From Epiperipatus broadwayi (lineage: Eukaryota > Onychophora > Udeonychophora > Euonychophora > Peripatidae), in contig JAQFVV010006293.1 of the NCBI GenBank assembly GCA_028023455.1, positions 1,873,844 to 1,937,843 on the forward strand: 64,000 bases of DNA, in the 5' to 3' direction. A program made the translations under genes and the position numbers. Position 1 is the first letter of the stretch. Every line of letters begins with the position of its first letter. Positions 12,131 through 24,190 of the stretch are shown here, in pieces. The notes below the pieces were generated by a model. That model searched no databases, was not told where the DNA came from, and worked only from the letters and a program-made list of their open reading frames with translations.

Positions 12131-12232
12131 TGAGAGGGCATTGCAACCGCCTTGCAAGCAAGTAGTTGGTTGCAGATGGTTGTGGGTTTGTGTCCTGGTC
12201 GGTGCTATGACATATGAAAAAAAACCACCCTT
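12126..12232 (+). repeat. tRNA-derived SINE head
   Basis: TAGCTGAGAGGGCA (12126-12139) fits a pol III A box and GGTTTGTGTCC (12185-12195) a degenerate B box. The intervening GCCTTGCAAGCAAGTAG resembles a tRNA anticodon-arm region. It is followed by GGTGCTATGACATATG and an A8 tract. It stands out by its GC content and sits at the edge of the material that splits the LINE. It is a SINE head rather than a functional tRNA, since no acceptor stem closes. Confidence 0.5.
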
Positions 12233-12419
12233 TTTAGAAAAGATCTGTATTATTCATTTTGCATATTCCATCCAACAAAGGTGTAATTTTATAATAGTGA
12301 ATTCTGTAGTATCACAACCAGAAAATTGAAGAATATGTTGATAGGTTTTCTATAAATAGCATTAATAAGCTTCCCAAGAAAAGATTGCACTTTAATATTT
12401 CACAATTGAAATAAATATG

Positions 12420-13107
12420 AGGAAACAATTATCCTCAAATATATTTCTACAGTGAATAATTGATTTTATATGCATTATGTGGATGATGTGCTAATTTGTG
12501 TATCGGAGGATAATAAAAATATGGAATGATTTAATGCTGAGCTCATCTTTAGTATGTACTATAGAACAAGAAGATGTGCACATGGGAATAAAATTCTTGG
12601 ATCTTTACTTTCAAAGATTTGACAGTGAGGTAAATTATAAAATAGTGATCAAATCTTTCATCATTCATGATGCAATATATTCTCAGCCACTCTTTTCCAT
12701 CTCACATAAGCTGGTTGGCTTTAAATGTTTCCTCTGTAGAAATTAAATGTTCTGCAAGTATGAAGTAGATTGAAAGAATAACATTGAAATATACATCAAA
12801 GATTTGTGTAATGTGGGTTATAAGCGGAATGTTTTATTTAGAGCTCTTAAGAAATTTTATTCTACATTAAATACTCACCCTCCAGAGTATGACAACACAA
12901 TTAAGTGGATAAGTCTCCCCTTCATGCTTGTTTATCACAATGGTTAAAGAATATATGTGCTGGTGCACTTGATATCAGTTTTAGAACCCCTTCAAATTTG
13001 AGTAAACTCTTGAACAATACGAATGACAGGTTATCTCTGGACCAGGCCTTCCAGATTGTTTACAAAATCAGCTGCAATGAACCTAATTGCAAAGCAAACT
13101 ATTATAA
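12420..13107 (+). pseudogene. Penelope-like element, second family, RT C-terminus
   Basis: The plus strand encodes YVDDVLICVSEDN (12476-12514), the PLE RT catalytic box. Open frame 12498-12746 continues with IKFLDLYFQRFDSEVNYK, the region that precedes the thumb. After frameshifts come YIKDLCNVGYKRNV (near 12790-12830) and, in frame 12905-13129, ISFRTPSNLSKLLNNTNDRL followed by IVYKISCNEPNC. That last block is the GIY start of the GIY-YIG nuclease; the sequence is cut off before YIG. It differs clearly from the PLE family at 76-1745, so two lineages are present. It lies inside a minus-strand LINE remnant. Confidence 0.75.
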
Positions 13108-13560
13108 AATCATCTTTTTTTTCTTATAAAACTACCAAGATATTTAGATCCGCTTGAAATTTTAAGTTGGTAGCCATCAAAGTTAAAAGTTGCTGAGGAT
13201 TTTTTCCCCATATAAAGAACTTGATTTTTTTTTAGCATTAATTGTTAAATTAAATTCTTTATAGATTGCATTCAAACATTAATACATTCTGCAGATCATC
13301 TTTTGAACTGGAAAAAACAACACAATCACCAGCATACTGTAAAACCAAAATCCCAGATGAAATTCTTGTTTTCACTTTTAATCAATTCAAATCAAAAATT
13401 CCACCATTAAAGTGATGCACGTTTCATTAAGATGCCTATAATCAGTTCCAAAGATCACTATCATATAAATTGAAAACAATATTAGAACATGTGCAATATT
13501 ATTTATTTATAAAATATCAGATAGTTATTTCAGTCATGATATAAATAAAAGTTTTTCAAG
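13108..13560 (-). pseudogene. LINE reverse transcriptase remnant (copy 1, RT part)
   Basis: Minus-strand RT fragment. YAGDCVVFSSSKDDLQNVL is encoded downward from 13336; the YADD catalytic box is damaged to YAGD (13325-13336). It is followed by FNLTINAKK-like and YLGSFI-like blocks toward 13140, the usual LINE RT palm end. It aligns with 23700-24080 in the same orientation. Stops and frameshifts abound. The 5' part of the element, upstream RT and endonuclease, is not seen above 13560. Confidence 0.7.
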
Positions 13561-16135
13561 GTGTATAATATAATTTAAAAAATTATTTTTTAAATAAATA
13601 GTTTTCCCTTTTTTTTTTTTCAATAAATAAGAATTTTAAACATGTAAATTGTGCATATCCCCTCCTCTTTTCTCTCCATCTATTTCATATATCATTTTTT
13701 TATTCTTAATATGTATTTATTAGACTTGTTTTCATTATAGAATTAATTAAAAGCATTATATTTTAATGATTGTTACAAAATTTCCAGTATTTTGTATATT
13801 ATTTGAGATATAATGTAAATTATGTAAGCATTGATTTCTCTTCCCTTTTTAATATTTTAAGTGTCAAAAATTTTGATTCAAATTAAATTATACGTTTTTT
13901 AAAAAATAAATAAATAAAACCAAACCATTAAAATGAGATATTTCTCAACTCATTCTCTTATTACCTATTTTTATTTTCCTATTATTCTTTTTAAGAATTG
14001 ATTCACGAACATGTTAACATTAGAATGTACTTTAATATTTAATTTAATAACTTTTAAAATAAATAATGTATTGAAATTGTGAAGAAAACTTTATATTTTA
14101 TTTAATTGAATACTTACAAATATATATATACATACTGTAATGTTATTCGATTAGCATTTTATCCATATTTATTATGGATCATTCAATGTTTATATTGCAT
14201 ATATCTATGCTGAATCCTATATTATTTATTGATGTATATTTCTAATCTTGATTAACTGTTTCAGTGGCAAAGGTTTTTGACTGGGAAACTAAAGATTTTG
14301 AATAGATTTCAGACTGAGAAAAGTGAGAAAAAGACTGCTAGTTATTTAATCGCAATTATTGAATTGTTTCATTCACTTTGGTCAAATTAAAAAAAAAAAA
14401 AAAGCAAAAACAAATTTAATTTTTTAAAAAAAAAAAATGAATATATAATTTTTTTGCAAAAGCTTTACTTATTTTTCAAAATGGCTTAATTTTAAATGTA
14501 ACTAATTTTGCTGAATGATCGTTTTTCAAAGAAGTATATCATTTTTATTGAATGCCTTTTATTTATAACACTTCTTTTGTGAATTCATTTCGTCATTACT
14601 ATCCAGTTTTTAAGCTCATATTATGATTAATGTGCTCCAAGTACCAGTTCACCACTCTTATGAATCTTCCCAGATATTCCGTATTTTTGGCATCCTATCA
14701 CAAATGAATTCTCTATTTATTATTGTTAATCATTTTTCTGATGGGAATATAATCTAAACTTTATCAAAATACTGTTTTTCAATCTGCCCCTTCCTTTAAA
14801 CATTTATTTCTTATCCAGGATGCAATCGTATACACATACTTATGGGGAGAAAAAAGATGAAGATAATATGGACGCCAGACTAAATGAAGAGATAGATAGT
14901 GCAAAAAGCAATCTGAGAAGCTTTTAAAATTGAAAAATTGATTTATTATATTCATTTAAAAAAAAAAAAATTTTTTTATTTTAACACATTTTTTTTTTTT
15001 ACATAAGCTTTATATGATAGAATGAAAGTCTTAAGGATGGCAAAAAAATAGTCATTTAAGACAGAATAGAAATTGGTTGTAAAAAGTTGAAGTCGTTTTC
15101 AGAAATTTATAAAGAATGTACACTTCATACATGTACAATCCTGCGATATATATATATTTAAATACCTTTATAAAATGTTTAAAGAATATTTGGTTTATTT
15201 ATATGCCTATATATGTAATATGTTTATATGTACATAATTCTAACCCAAATGTTTGCAAAGAAAAAGTTTATTACTAGACTATATTTAGAAATATTTATCC
15301 TATATAAAGAATTTTTAAAATGTATTTGTTTTTGATTAAAGTTTAACGTTAAAAGAAGTACAATAAATTCTAATCCAATAAAGAATAAATTAATTATTAA
15401 AAATGATTTTGTTTTAAATAAGTCTTGATAAATAAAATAAAAAAAGGACTTATAAATTTGTGTAGTATAAATAATCATGACTACTTTTATATGTATGAGT
15501 GTAGGTATATAAGTATGCATGCTAATGCACTTCTTTGCATTTTGCATTAAGAATTGTTGAATAAATCTCTAATAAATAGGATACATCGGGGATCAATTAC
15601 TAATAATATCAATGATTACCGTTTCTTTTCCTACTTCTTTACATTTATTTTACCACCATATGTTTTGTTAAAAATTAGATGAATACAGCTACAAAGGATT
15701 TTTTTTAAAAAAAATAAGTTTGAAGACAATACCAATTGCAAATATTTAGTAGTCATATTTATTAAATATATTAATATGTCAATGTAGAATAAAACAACCA
15801 TATCTGCTACATTTTATTACAAACAACTAATAGATGGTGTAAGTTAGAAAATAATAGTAAGTAGTTCATGCTGTTTTCAATATATATATATACACACACA
15901 TATATATATAATACAGATACTTAAATTTTTATATACATACCTATTATACAGCATACTTGATAAATTACAATATATACACATCAAAATTATCAGTTACATT
16001 AATTTATAAAACAAAAGAATAAAACAGTGCAGTTGTGAAAAAGATAGTGAAATCATAAATTGAGAGGTCACATGTATTATAAGAATTAATGCGATATAAA
16101 TATTACAACACACAATAAGAAAAGCTTGTTTAATT
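13561..16135. other. Non-coding AT-rich stretch
   Basis: No gene or element recognised. It holds many A/T homopolymers (14389-14403, 14425-14437, 14957-14980) and a TA/CA microsatellite near 15881-15911. The 107-aa frame on the minus strand at 15224-15547 has only A/T-driven composition. Confidence 0.5.
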
Positions 16136-16773
16136 CTTTAAAATAAAAATATTAAATACATAAACATAGTATGCTGAGCATGCTTTCATCTAACTGATAG
16201 TCATACTCATAGCTATAATTATTCAAGAGGATTGCAGATTAATAGAAAAATCACAAAATAGTGATTTACATAAAATTTGATTATAAGATGTAAATGAATT
16301 TATTTAAATGAGCCACTTTTTTGATAGGGAAATGCAGGGTTCTTTCTTGTTGAATATATTGTTGGTGATGTGCCAGGCCTTTTTAACTTTGTGTTTAGTA
16401 TCGTTTTTTCATTCTAAATTATTTATTCATTTTAGTTCGTTTGTATTTATTGTTCTTATTCCCAGAACAATTGTTTAACAAAGATTTAAATCACTTTAGT
16501 TTTTAATAGCATTGGCCAAATAATATTTATATACTATGAGATAATTATATATGTAATCAACAAGAAAGAATCATGCATTTCACTGTTAAAAAAGACTCAT
16601 TTAGATAAATTCATTTGCATCTTATAATCAAATTTTATGTAAATCACCACTTTATGATTCTTCTATAAATCTTGCAATCCTCTTGGATAATGATAGCTAT
16701 GAATAAGACTACTTGTTAGTCAAAATTATGCTCAGCATACTATATTAATATACTTAACTCTTTTATTTTAAAG
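16136..16773. repeat. Fold-back inverted repeat, about 217-bp arms
   Basis: The arm 16136-16352 is complementary, with moderate divergence, to 16558-16773. The outer parts share TTTAAAATAAAA and GTATGCTGAGCAT with their complements. The middle shares CAAGAGGATTGCA and ATTTACATAAAATTTGATTATAAGATG. The inner ends are CTTGTTG and CAACAAG. A 205-bp spacer separates them. No coding sequence lies inside and I could not define target-site duplications. It probably is an old fold-back MITE. Confidence 0.7.
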
Positions 16774-19000
16774 CATATATGTTGTATGTATTATTTATAC
16801 TGAATCACATTTTTTCAAGAAAAGTTTAAAACAATTGGAATTATATAAGAATTAATGCATGACTATGTTCTCCCTCAATAATATTCTAAAATATACTACA
16901 ATGAAGTCATGATATGTGTTGTATATTCAGTTATATGCTATCAAAAAAAAATGCAAATAAACAAATAAAAATGTGAATAAATAAAAAGTATTAAAATTGG
17001 TAAAAATTAATGAATTTTATATGTGTTTATCACAAACAGTATGTTAGCAGGTATTATTTTGTCTTGCAGTGCTTTCATTGATTTAAACATGATTTTATTT
17101 ATTAACTAACACTTTCATAATATTAAATAGGTTAAAAGCACAAATATCCCCCCCCCCCAAGAGTTCATTACATTTTATGTTTAGTTTAATTTTTAAACAC
17201 TACTTCAATATCATGAAATGATAGTAGGATAACTAATTGAGAAATTTAAGGTTCTTTTTATTTGGAAAAGTGATTAATCGTATTAATGTTTAATTTATAA
17301 ATTTGTGAAGTAATATAAAACTTTTTATTACTTTTAATTGATTGGTTGTTTGAACTTTTACTATTATTTGCATTTTTAATTTCTTACTTGGTTTTGAGGA
17401 AGAAAAAAAGGGGAGGATGATAAGTCAAACTCTTAAGTTTTCAATGTTTATTTTGATTGCTTGTTATAGTATCTAATATTGATTTACAAATCAATTTATA
17501 AACAAATATATAATTTCAAACAAGCTCTTATTACTTGCAATTGACAGGTTTATTTGGAATTTTTATTATTCTTATTTGTCTTGTAAATTTTTAAATTTCT
17601 TATTTTGTTTTGAAAAAGTGTGGGATAGAAATGTGGTCAATTGTAAATTTCATTAAGTTTTATGAAAACAACAGTACTAAAAGTCAAAATAATTGTCAGC
17701 AGCAATCCAGATAAAAATGAATTGGCAACATTAAATTAAAATATTAAAATGAAAATTATTTATTTTGATTATCACTACCAATTGTCATTTTCGTTTTATT
17801 TCACAAAAATAAAAAGGCATTGCCAGTTTTATTGATTGTTTAATTTGACAACCACTATGTGGACAATGCAAAATCATTCTAAATTCCACTTTAGAATTTT
17901 TTTCCCTCCATCATAGCTGCCCACTTCATTTGATGCAAGGTCATCATATTTGACATTTGTAAAAATGCCAATATAGTTTCTTCATTAGCAATTACATTGC
18001 CATATAAATCTTTGAATAACAAAATTATTTTAAGCAACAATATACAACTATGCAAATCAACAACTTTTTTAGAATAAAAATATATATTATTCTGTGAACG
18101 TGAAATCTAAATGAAGAACATAAAGTTTATTTTTACATTAAAAAAATAATATAACAATTTAATGTTCACATTTCTTTAGGAAATAAAAGGATTTTAATAA
18201 TATAAATGAAGAACACAAAGTTTATTTGTAAATTAATTTTTAAAAACTAAAAAAGTACTATCTTTTATTTTTTAATTGTTTATGAATCTATATTTTTCAT
18301 AAGTAAAGTACATTGAGTCATAAATTTATCAGTTCATGACATTGACCTAATGTATTAAAGAAACAAACATAAAATGGAATGCAGATACCTGAGTACATCA
18401 GTACCTATTACTTTGTTTAAAAAGTGTTTTCTGAACATAATTTAAAAGAATGTTTACTTTTTTAGTAAGTGATAAAATGAAAATGAAAGAAAAAGTCACA
18501 TTCCAAAGAGTCCTTATGTTTAAAAAGAAAAGAATTTTATTAGAGAAATAATGAAAAGAGAAAAGTATATTCACAGTGGTTGTTTACATTTTTGAAATAA
18601 AGTTATAACCATGTTATAATTTTTTGGTAAATCATTGAATTTATGGATAGAAGATATAAAATGTTAAAACATTTTCATAAATGTTATTGTATTAAATAAG
18701 CAATTTCCACACAAGTATATAGATAATAATTATGGCAACAAAATTAAGTATAAAAACAATATTTATTAACTGCTAAGCCAGGCTTTCGATACTGAATATC
18801 TTTGTCAAAGCACGGCTGACATAAGATTAGCAAGAAAGTGTTGATATTCCCAGTTGTATATAAAAATGAATTAAAGTGGTTGTAGATTTTACTAAATTTC
18901 AATGTGTAAGTATGTGTGTGTGTAAATCATGCAGTCGAATTAAAAGACCAGCTTTTACTAAAGGAAACACTATTGTCCTTTATATTTATCACATTTAAAG
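16774..19000. other. Non-coding stretch with local duplications
   Basis: No gene seen. An imperfect tandem duplication with a period near 210 bp covers about 17270-17640 (TTATTACTT and AATTTCTTA...GTTTTGA blocks recur). A 33-bp segment AAATGAAGAACATAAAGTTT recurs at 18109 and 18205. An 11-C run lies at 17148-17158. Confidence 0.4.
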
Positions 19001-19006
19001 AATTTA

Positions 19007-19187
19007 TTATATACCAAGCTTATTTAACTTTTCGTTTCCTGTTATTGCTTTTGCAACAAACAATTTTAGATCAGCAGTTTTAAAAGATTGGCCAGTGTTC
19101 TTTTCATAACTGATGAATATTGAGCTTATTGCATCTGAAAGGTTAATCTGCAAGAATAGTCTGATGCATCCATCGTCTGTGTTATTT
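19007..19187 (-). other. Possible terminal exon of unknown gene
   Basis: On the minus strand a reading frame ends at TAA 19007-19009 with about 60 residues of balanced composition (NTDDGCIRLFLQINLSDAIS and KTADLKLFVAKAITGNEKL). This is unlike the A/T-driven noise frames around it. It is preceded by TATCTTTTTTTAAG, a plausible splice acceptor ending at 19188-19189. I do not recognise the protein. No matching upstream exon was found within the window, and no clear AATAAA signal was identified directly downstream. It could also be a pseudogene fragment or a chance frame. Confidence 0.2.
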
Positions 19188-19258
19188 CTTAAAAAAAGAT
19201 ACTTTGCAATAAGTTTTTTATTTTTGAGGAAATGTGAATGAAGAAACACCACACACAC

Positions 19259-20483
19259 ATTAAATATATATATATATGTAAAACATGCTCTTTTAATTCA
19301 CTTTTAATAATTGTTATTTTTTTAAAAAGTTTGTTTTACCATAATCTTAATTTGTATATGCATATTATATAGATTTAAAAAATGTCTTATATATATATGT
19401 ATGTGTGTTAAAAAGTATTATACATCTATAATAAATATGTATTGTAATCAAGACTTGTAAGTAAATACTGAATTATTATCCACTATATACGATATATGCA
19501 ATAGTGATTTGGAACAAAATATGGTGAATATTGTTGTTCTTTTTATGTATTTTAATCTATCAGATTTATTTTTGTTCTTTCATCACTTCATCAGTAAATA
19601 AAAAACAGAATTTGTAAGTGATTTTTTTATTTTACAATTAAATTAATAGTTTTTCATTTTAATAATTAATAGAAAAACTTCAACAAAAATTCTTTTAAGC
19701 TTGGCATAATTGCTTTGATCACCAACTTTATACATTGAAGTAATTCAAATCAAATATTAAATTTTTGAAGTTCAAAAAAGTAAGGAAATTGTAATTTGTT
19801 TTATAATAAAATGGTTGTCCATGATTATGTAAGAATGTGGAAGATATTGCAAAACAAGAAAATGACTGCTGAATAACAGAAAATTGTATATAAAAGTATA
19901 AAATTTATATTTTAAAATTAATTTATAAATTTTTATGTTTCTATTTTTTATTTGTTTACTTTTTAAAAAAAAAAAGAGTATAGAATTAAATAGCAAATGT
20001 TAAAATAACAGATAGATCGGCTTCACTTTATAGCTTAAATGAACGTTTATGTATGGTTTGTATGAATGAATGATAGCAACCATCAGAAGTTATTGAATGT
20101 TATCTTGTGTAATGGGTTTGAGCATTTAAACATATTTTTAAGTTTTTAATATAGCTTTATATAAGTAAGATTATAATAAATTAATAAACAGGGGCAAATA
20201 ATTTTTTCTACTAATGGAATATTGTTATTTGATTAGATGGAATTTATTTTTGATTAGATATCTAATCTCCTTTCTTTTTACAGAAAATACATGTAGATAT
20301 TTTGAGCATCAAATAATTAATTAATTGTTGCAGTGGTCGTGATGGAAACATGAGATTGTTTGGAATGTCACATGATCTTTCAAATGATTAATGATTTATT
20401 TTCTAATTAATAGTATTATTGTAAGGGCATGTTTAAGGTCCAAAAATAACTAGAATTTTGTAAAAAAACATGTGTATTTAATT
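19259..20483. other. Non-coding AT-rich stretch
   Basis: A (TA)n tract flanks the frame above near 19265-19278. No gene or element is recognised. Confidence 0.5.
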
Positions 20484-21132
20484 TTAGGTGTTACAAACTA
20501 AAACCCTTTCAAAGTATAGTCCATTTAATATTGTGCACTGGTCTAAACATGTTTTTCACTTTTTGAAATAGTCTGAAAACTCTTGCAAAGTGATGCTTTT
20601 TAATGTCTGAGTTGTTTTTTCTTCACTGCTTATAAATTCTCAAAAAATCTTTTGAGGCATTTTTTCATTCCAAACAAAAAATAAGAGAGAATAAAGATAA
20701 GCCAGAACAAGATCAAGTGAATATGAAATAGATAAGCTGGGTCATGCTGAATTTAATTAAAAATTGTTTTATACTCAAGGTTTTGTGAACTAGCACATTC
20801 TCATGGTAAAGCTTGCACTCTTCATTAAGCCAAAAATGGGTTTATTTTACTGCATCATGTGAACTTTTCAGAAGTTATATGTTTAAAATGTCTGGTCATA
20901 GTGAACAATGCTGTTTGCATCTAAAAAAAACATCAGCATCATCTTGACCCTGGACTTCATTTACCATGCATTTTTTGGGATGTGATAAATTTGACACTTT
21001 CATTAAACGATTCATAAATTTGTATTTTATCAAGGCAGCTTGCTTGTAAACTGTTTCAAGCATTACAGTTGTTTTTCCCACCAGTCTTTTTAAAAGAAAA
21101 CAGAATTTCACATCGTTCCAACTTTCAGCCAT
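20484..21132 (-). pseudogene. mariner-type transposase, internally deleted
   Basis: Minus-strand relic of a mariner transposase. It starts at Met 21130-21132 with AESWNDVKFCFLLKRL and VMLETVYKQAALIKY, the N-terminal HTH domain. It then jumps to MFFLDANSIVHY, the beta-strand before the second catalytic segment. It continues with LNEECKLYHENVLVHKTLSI, where the usual catalytic Asp of HDNA is Glu, and SMTQL, after which the YSPDLAPxD block has decayed to noise. The C-terminus DQCTILNGLYFERVLVCNT ends in a stop at 20484-20486. The coding span is 649 bp against roughly 1.05 kb in full-length relatives; most of the region between HTH and catalytic core is gone. Terminal inverted repeats were not resolved. 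It is certainly inactive. Confidence 0.8.
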
Positions 21133-21289
21133 TACAAAAATCGGCAAATATGCAAAATGCACTTTACAAAAAAAATGTGCTGTGTGACACAATGATTTCA
21201 TACTATGATACCATTTGGCAGTGGCAGAAATATGTACTATGAATGATGCATTCACCAGAGAACGATTATGGTTGATTTTGGGTGCCCCC

Positions 21290-22939
21290 TCTTATAGATA
21301 TAAATGTTCAATATGTAAAATATTATTCTATTTAATAATACAAGGATTTTCATTTTTTTTATGATACATCTATGAATTTGAGATGCTAAAATAAATCATC
21401 TACTTACAACAGCCTATCTTTGTTCAGAGATGTTAACATACTTATATATACATAGGTACATACATATTTATAATTTTCAGACAAAATTATATAATGAAAT
21501 AAAAATGCAGCAATTTGATACTGATGGATTTTAAATGCTTTGCTTAAGGATAATTTTGATTTGCCTTTTTTTTTAAAAATTTTATTTTATCAGCAGACTC
21601 TTTATATAAATAATATAAAATATTAAAATTATGAATTTTAATATTAGGTAACGCAGTAGTTTGTTATAAATGACACATCTGTGTTGTATTGAGATTTAAA
21701 ATGTTTATGTTTAGAATAAAATGGAAAGCTTAAAACAAAAAAAAAATTTTTTTACGAAAAAAAACTGTAATTAAATTCAAATTGTTGTTGTTCATTGTTT
21801 GTTATTCCTCATGATTAGTGAAGCAAAATGAGTTAATATTAAATGTTCAACCATTAAAACAAAAACAATGACTAAATAATAAAATACAAAATATTGCATT
21901 CATGTTTTATGTATTAGCTCAAATTAAACAATGAAACATTAATTAGTTCTCCCCTCTTCTTTATTTGGAATTTCCAGAAAACTGATCAAAGTATTTGCTA
22001 ATGATAAGATTAAAAGAGAAAAAAATTAAGATTCTGCTATCTTTGCTATAAAGAATGATATGCATTGTCAAATGCATCATATTAATGAATACATTACATC
22101 GTGTTATCTTAAGATAGATCTCATATATCATTCCCAGCCCAGCTCTTATTGCAACAACAAAGTGATATATTTAAGAGCTAAAGATCCATGAACCATATTT
22201 GTGTCATTTCTAGTGCTGTCTTTCTCAGTGACAAAATATTTGAGTATTTTTTGTTATTATAGGTCACTTGTTTCAATCTCACATAATCTCTTTTTCTATG
22301 TAATTATCTTTATTTAAATTATTTTTTTACTTTTTTTTTCTTCCTTATTTTTTTTTTACTATTTATATTTTTCTCCATCATACTTTATTATTCATATAAT
22401 CCAATTCCTATTTAATTTTATTAAATTCCACTTTCCTTTCAACATTAGCATTTTCATTCTCCTCTATAAATCTTTTATCTTTTTCCCATAAAAATTGTAT
22501 ATTTTCTATTTGATACTAATTTTTCTAACATCAAATTTGCTTTTGAAATTTATTTTTCCATTAAATAATAATGCAATCTTACCTTCTGATATGAAATCTC
22601 TTGACATGATTTGTGGCAATCATCAATTTGTACTCATCCTCTACTTTTATAAATGACAACTATTTGTTATAGTGGTCATTAAAAGATGATATAATGATAT
22701 GCTGATATTATAAACTCAGTATAATATCTTCCTGTAAATTGGAATAATAAGATTCACACCAAGAAAAAAAAGGCATATATTATATTCATTTTATATTTGA
22801 AAAAAAAAAAAACATTGCTCACATATATTAATAAAGATTACAAACACTAAATTGAAAAATGTAGGCATTATCTAATATGATTTAAACAGGTTTTTTTTTT
22901 TTTGTTAAATACCTTTGTAAAAATACATACATAATTTTT
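21290..22939. other. Non-coding AT-rich stretch
   Basis: No gene seen. A strongly pyrimidine-rich patch on the plus strand lies at about 22300-22560 (T/C over A/G), of unknown meaning. Confidence 0.5.
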
Positions 22940-24190
22940 AAAAAAATAGTGGTAACATAATGGCCATTCCAATTCTAAGAGAAAAAGTTTAATATAATAA
23001 AACAAAATAATAATAATGCTAATAACAATATACTATAAATAATTTTGTGGTGACCATGCAAATTAAATTGCAGTCACAAATATGTCTACATACAGAACAG
23101 ACTGGCACATTTTTGAGTTTATTTGTTGTTTTGCGGTGCTGTCTTTTAACATCTTCTGCAGAAAACTTTTCTTTCTGAGATATTTCAATGCTGAAACATA
23201 TTGTAGCTGACCAATATATTCTATTCTTTATCATATCTTACCAATGAAAATAAATGACATTATACTTGTTTAGAATGTTTTTGATTATAATTCTTATAAC
23301 GTAAATGAGATCTACCTTTTTCATGAAAACCATATTTAACGTAAAATACTCTTTCTGGAAGTATTGCATTATTCATTCATATTACACGTCTAGTATATTG
23401 AAGGGCTGACTTTACGCTAATGAACTTTATTACATTCAGCAATTGATTGCTCTTATAAATTAACAAATAAATCTAATGACTGCCATTGTATTTATAAAAT
23501 TTTAGAAAGCATCTTTAAATGAAACTTTTCTAAAATCTTTATGTTATATGGACATAGCAGTAAAATTAAATACAATATCAGCTTTATATACAGTTAATTT
23601 AGTCACAGTAGTTATTTTACTGTGCTGAAATTTTTTAACTTTTAACTTGTTAAAAGCAGCAGCATATTGGAATTGTGCTAATCTCAACATCTTAGTCCAT
23701 CTTTTTGTTTAAAAAGCTACCAAAATATTTAAATTGTCTTACATTCTGAAGTTTATTATGATCCAAACTAAAAGTTATCGAATAGTTTTCTTCTGTCGTT
23801 GGTTAATAAACAATTTTTTTAACATTAATTATTAAACTCATTCAAAATATTTAGTGCGTTCTGTAGATCATTTTTCAAACTGGGCAAAAATAACACAGTC
23901 ATCAGGATACTATAAGTTCGTAATCTGAGATGATAAAGTTATATTTAATTGATTGAAATTAAAAATTCACCATCAAATTTATATCATATTATGATCTTTG
24001 ATTCATCAATCCACCTGCATTTAATGCCAAAGATTACTATCATAAAATTCAAAAATATTTATGCAAGTACACATACTTGTTTAACACCAGTTTTTATTTC
24101 AAATACCTCAGATTTTCCATCTGTAGTTAGGACACTTTTTATTTCATTATTTAAAAGCTGTAAAATATGAATAAACTTTATTGGACAGTT
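22940..24190 (-). pseudogene. LINE RT and C-terminal region (copy 2)
   Basis: Same LINE family as 11812-13560, here uninterrupted. Reading downward on the minus strand: a DGEF-type block near 23970, then YPDDCVIFAQFE (RT box at 23898-23909, YADD changed to YPDD), LQNALNILNEF, and much later KGRSHLRYKNYNQK near 23280-23330. This is the KRxRGRPKLRYKD region typical of one group of LINEs. The C-terminal open frame 23019-23234 holds KEKFSAEDVKRQHRKTTNK then VCSVCRHICDCNL, a CxxC half finger whose His pair is lost. It is decayed by several frameshifts. Comparison with copy 1 shows which part of copy 1 was displaced. Confidence 0.75.

Noticed and set aside
12126-12210. Possible functional tRNA gene
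   Set aside because: A and B boxes are present but no acceptor stem closes and the B box is degenerate; a SINE head fits better.
15224-15547. 107-aa minus-strand frame
   Set aside because: The composition (Ile, Phe, Lys, Asn, Tyr) is what AT-rich noise gives, with no motif.
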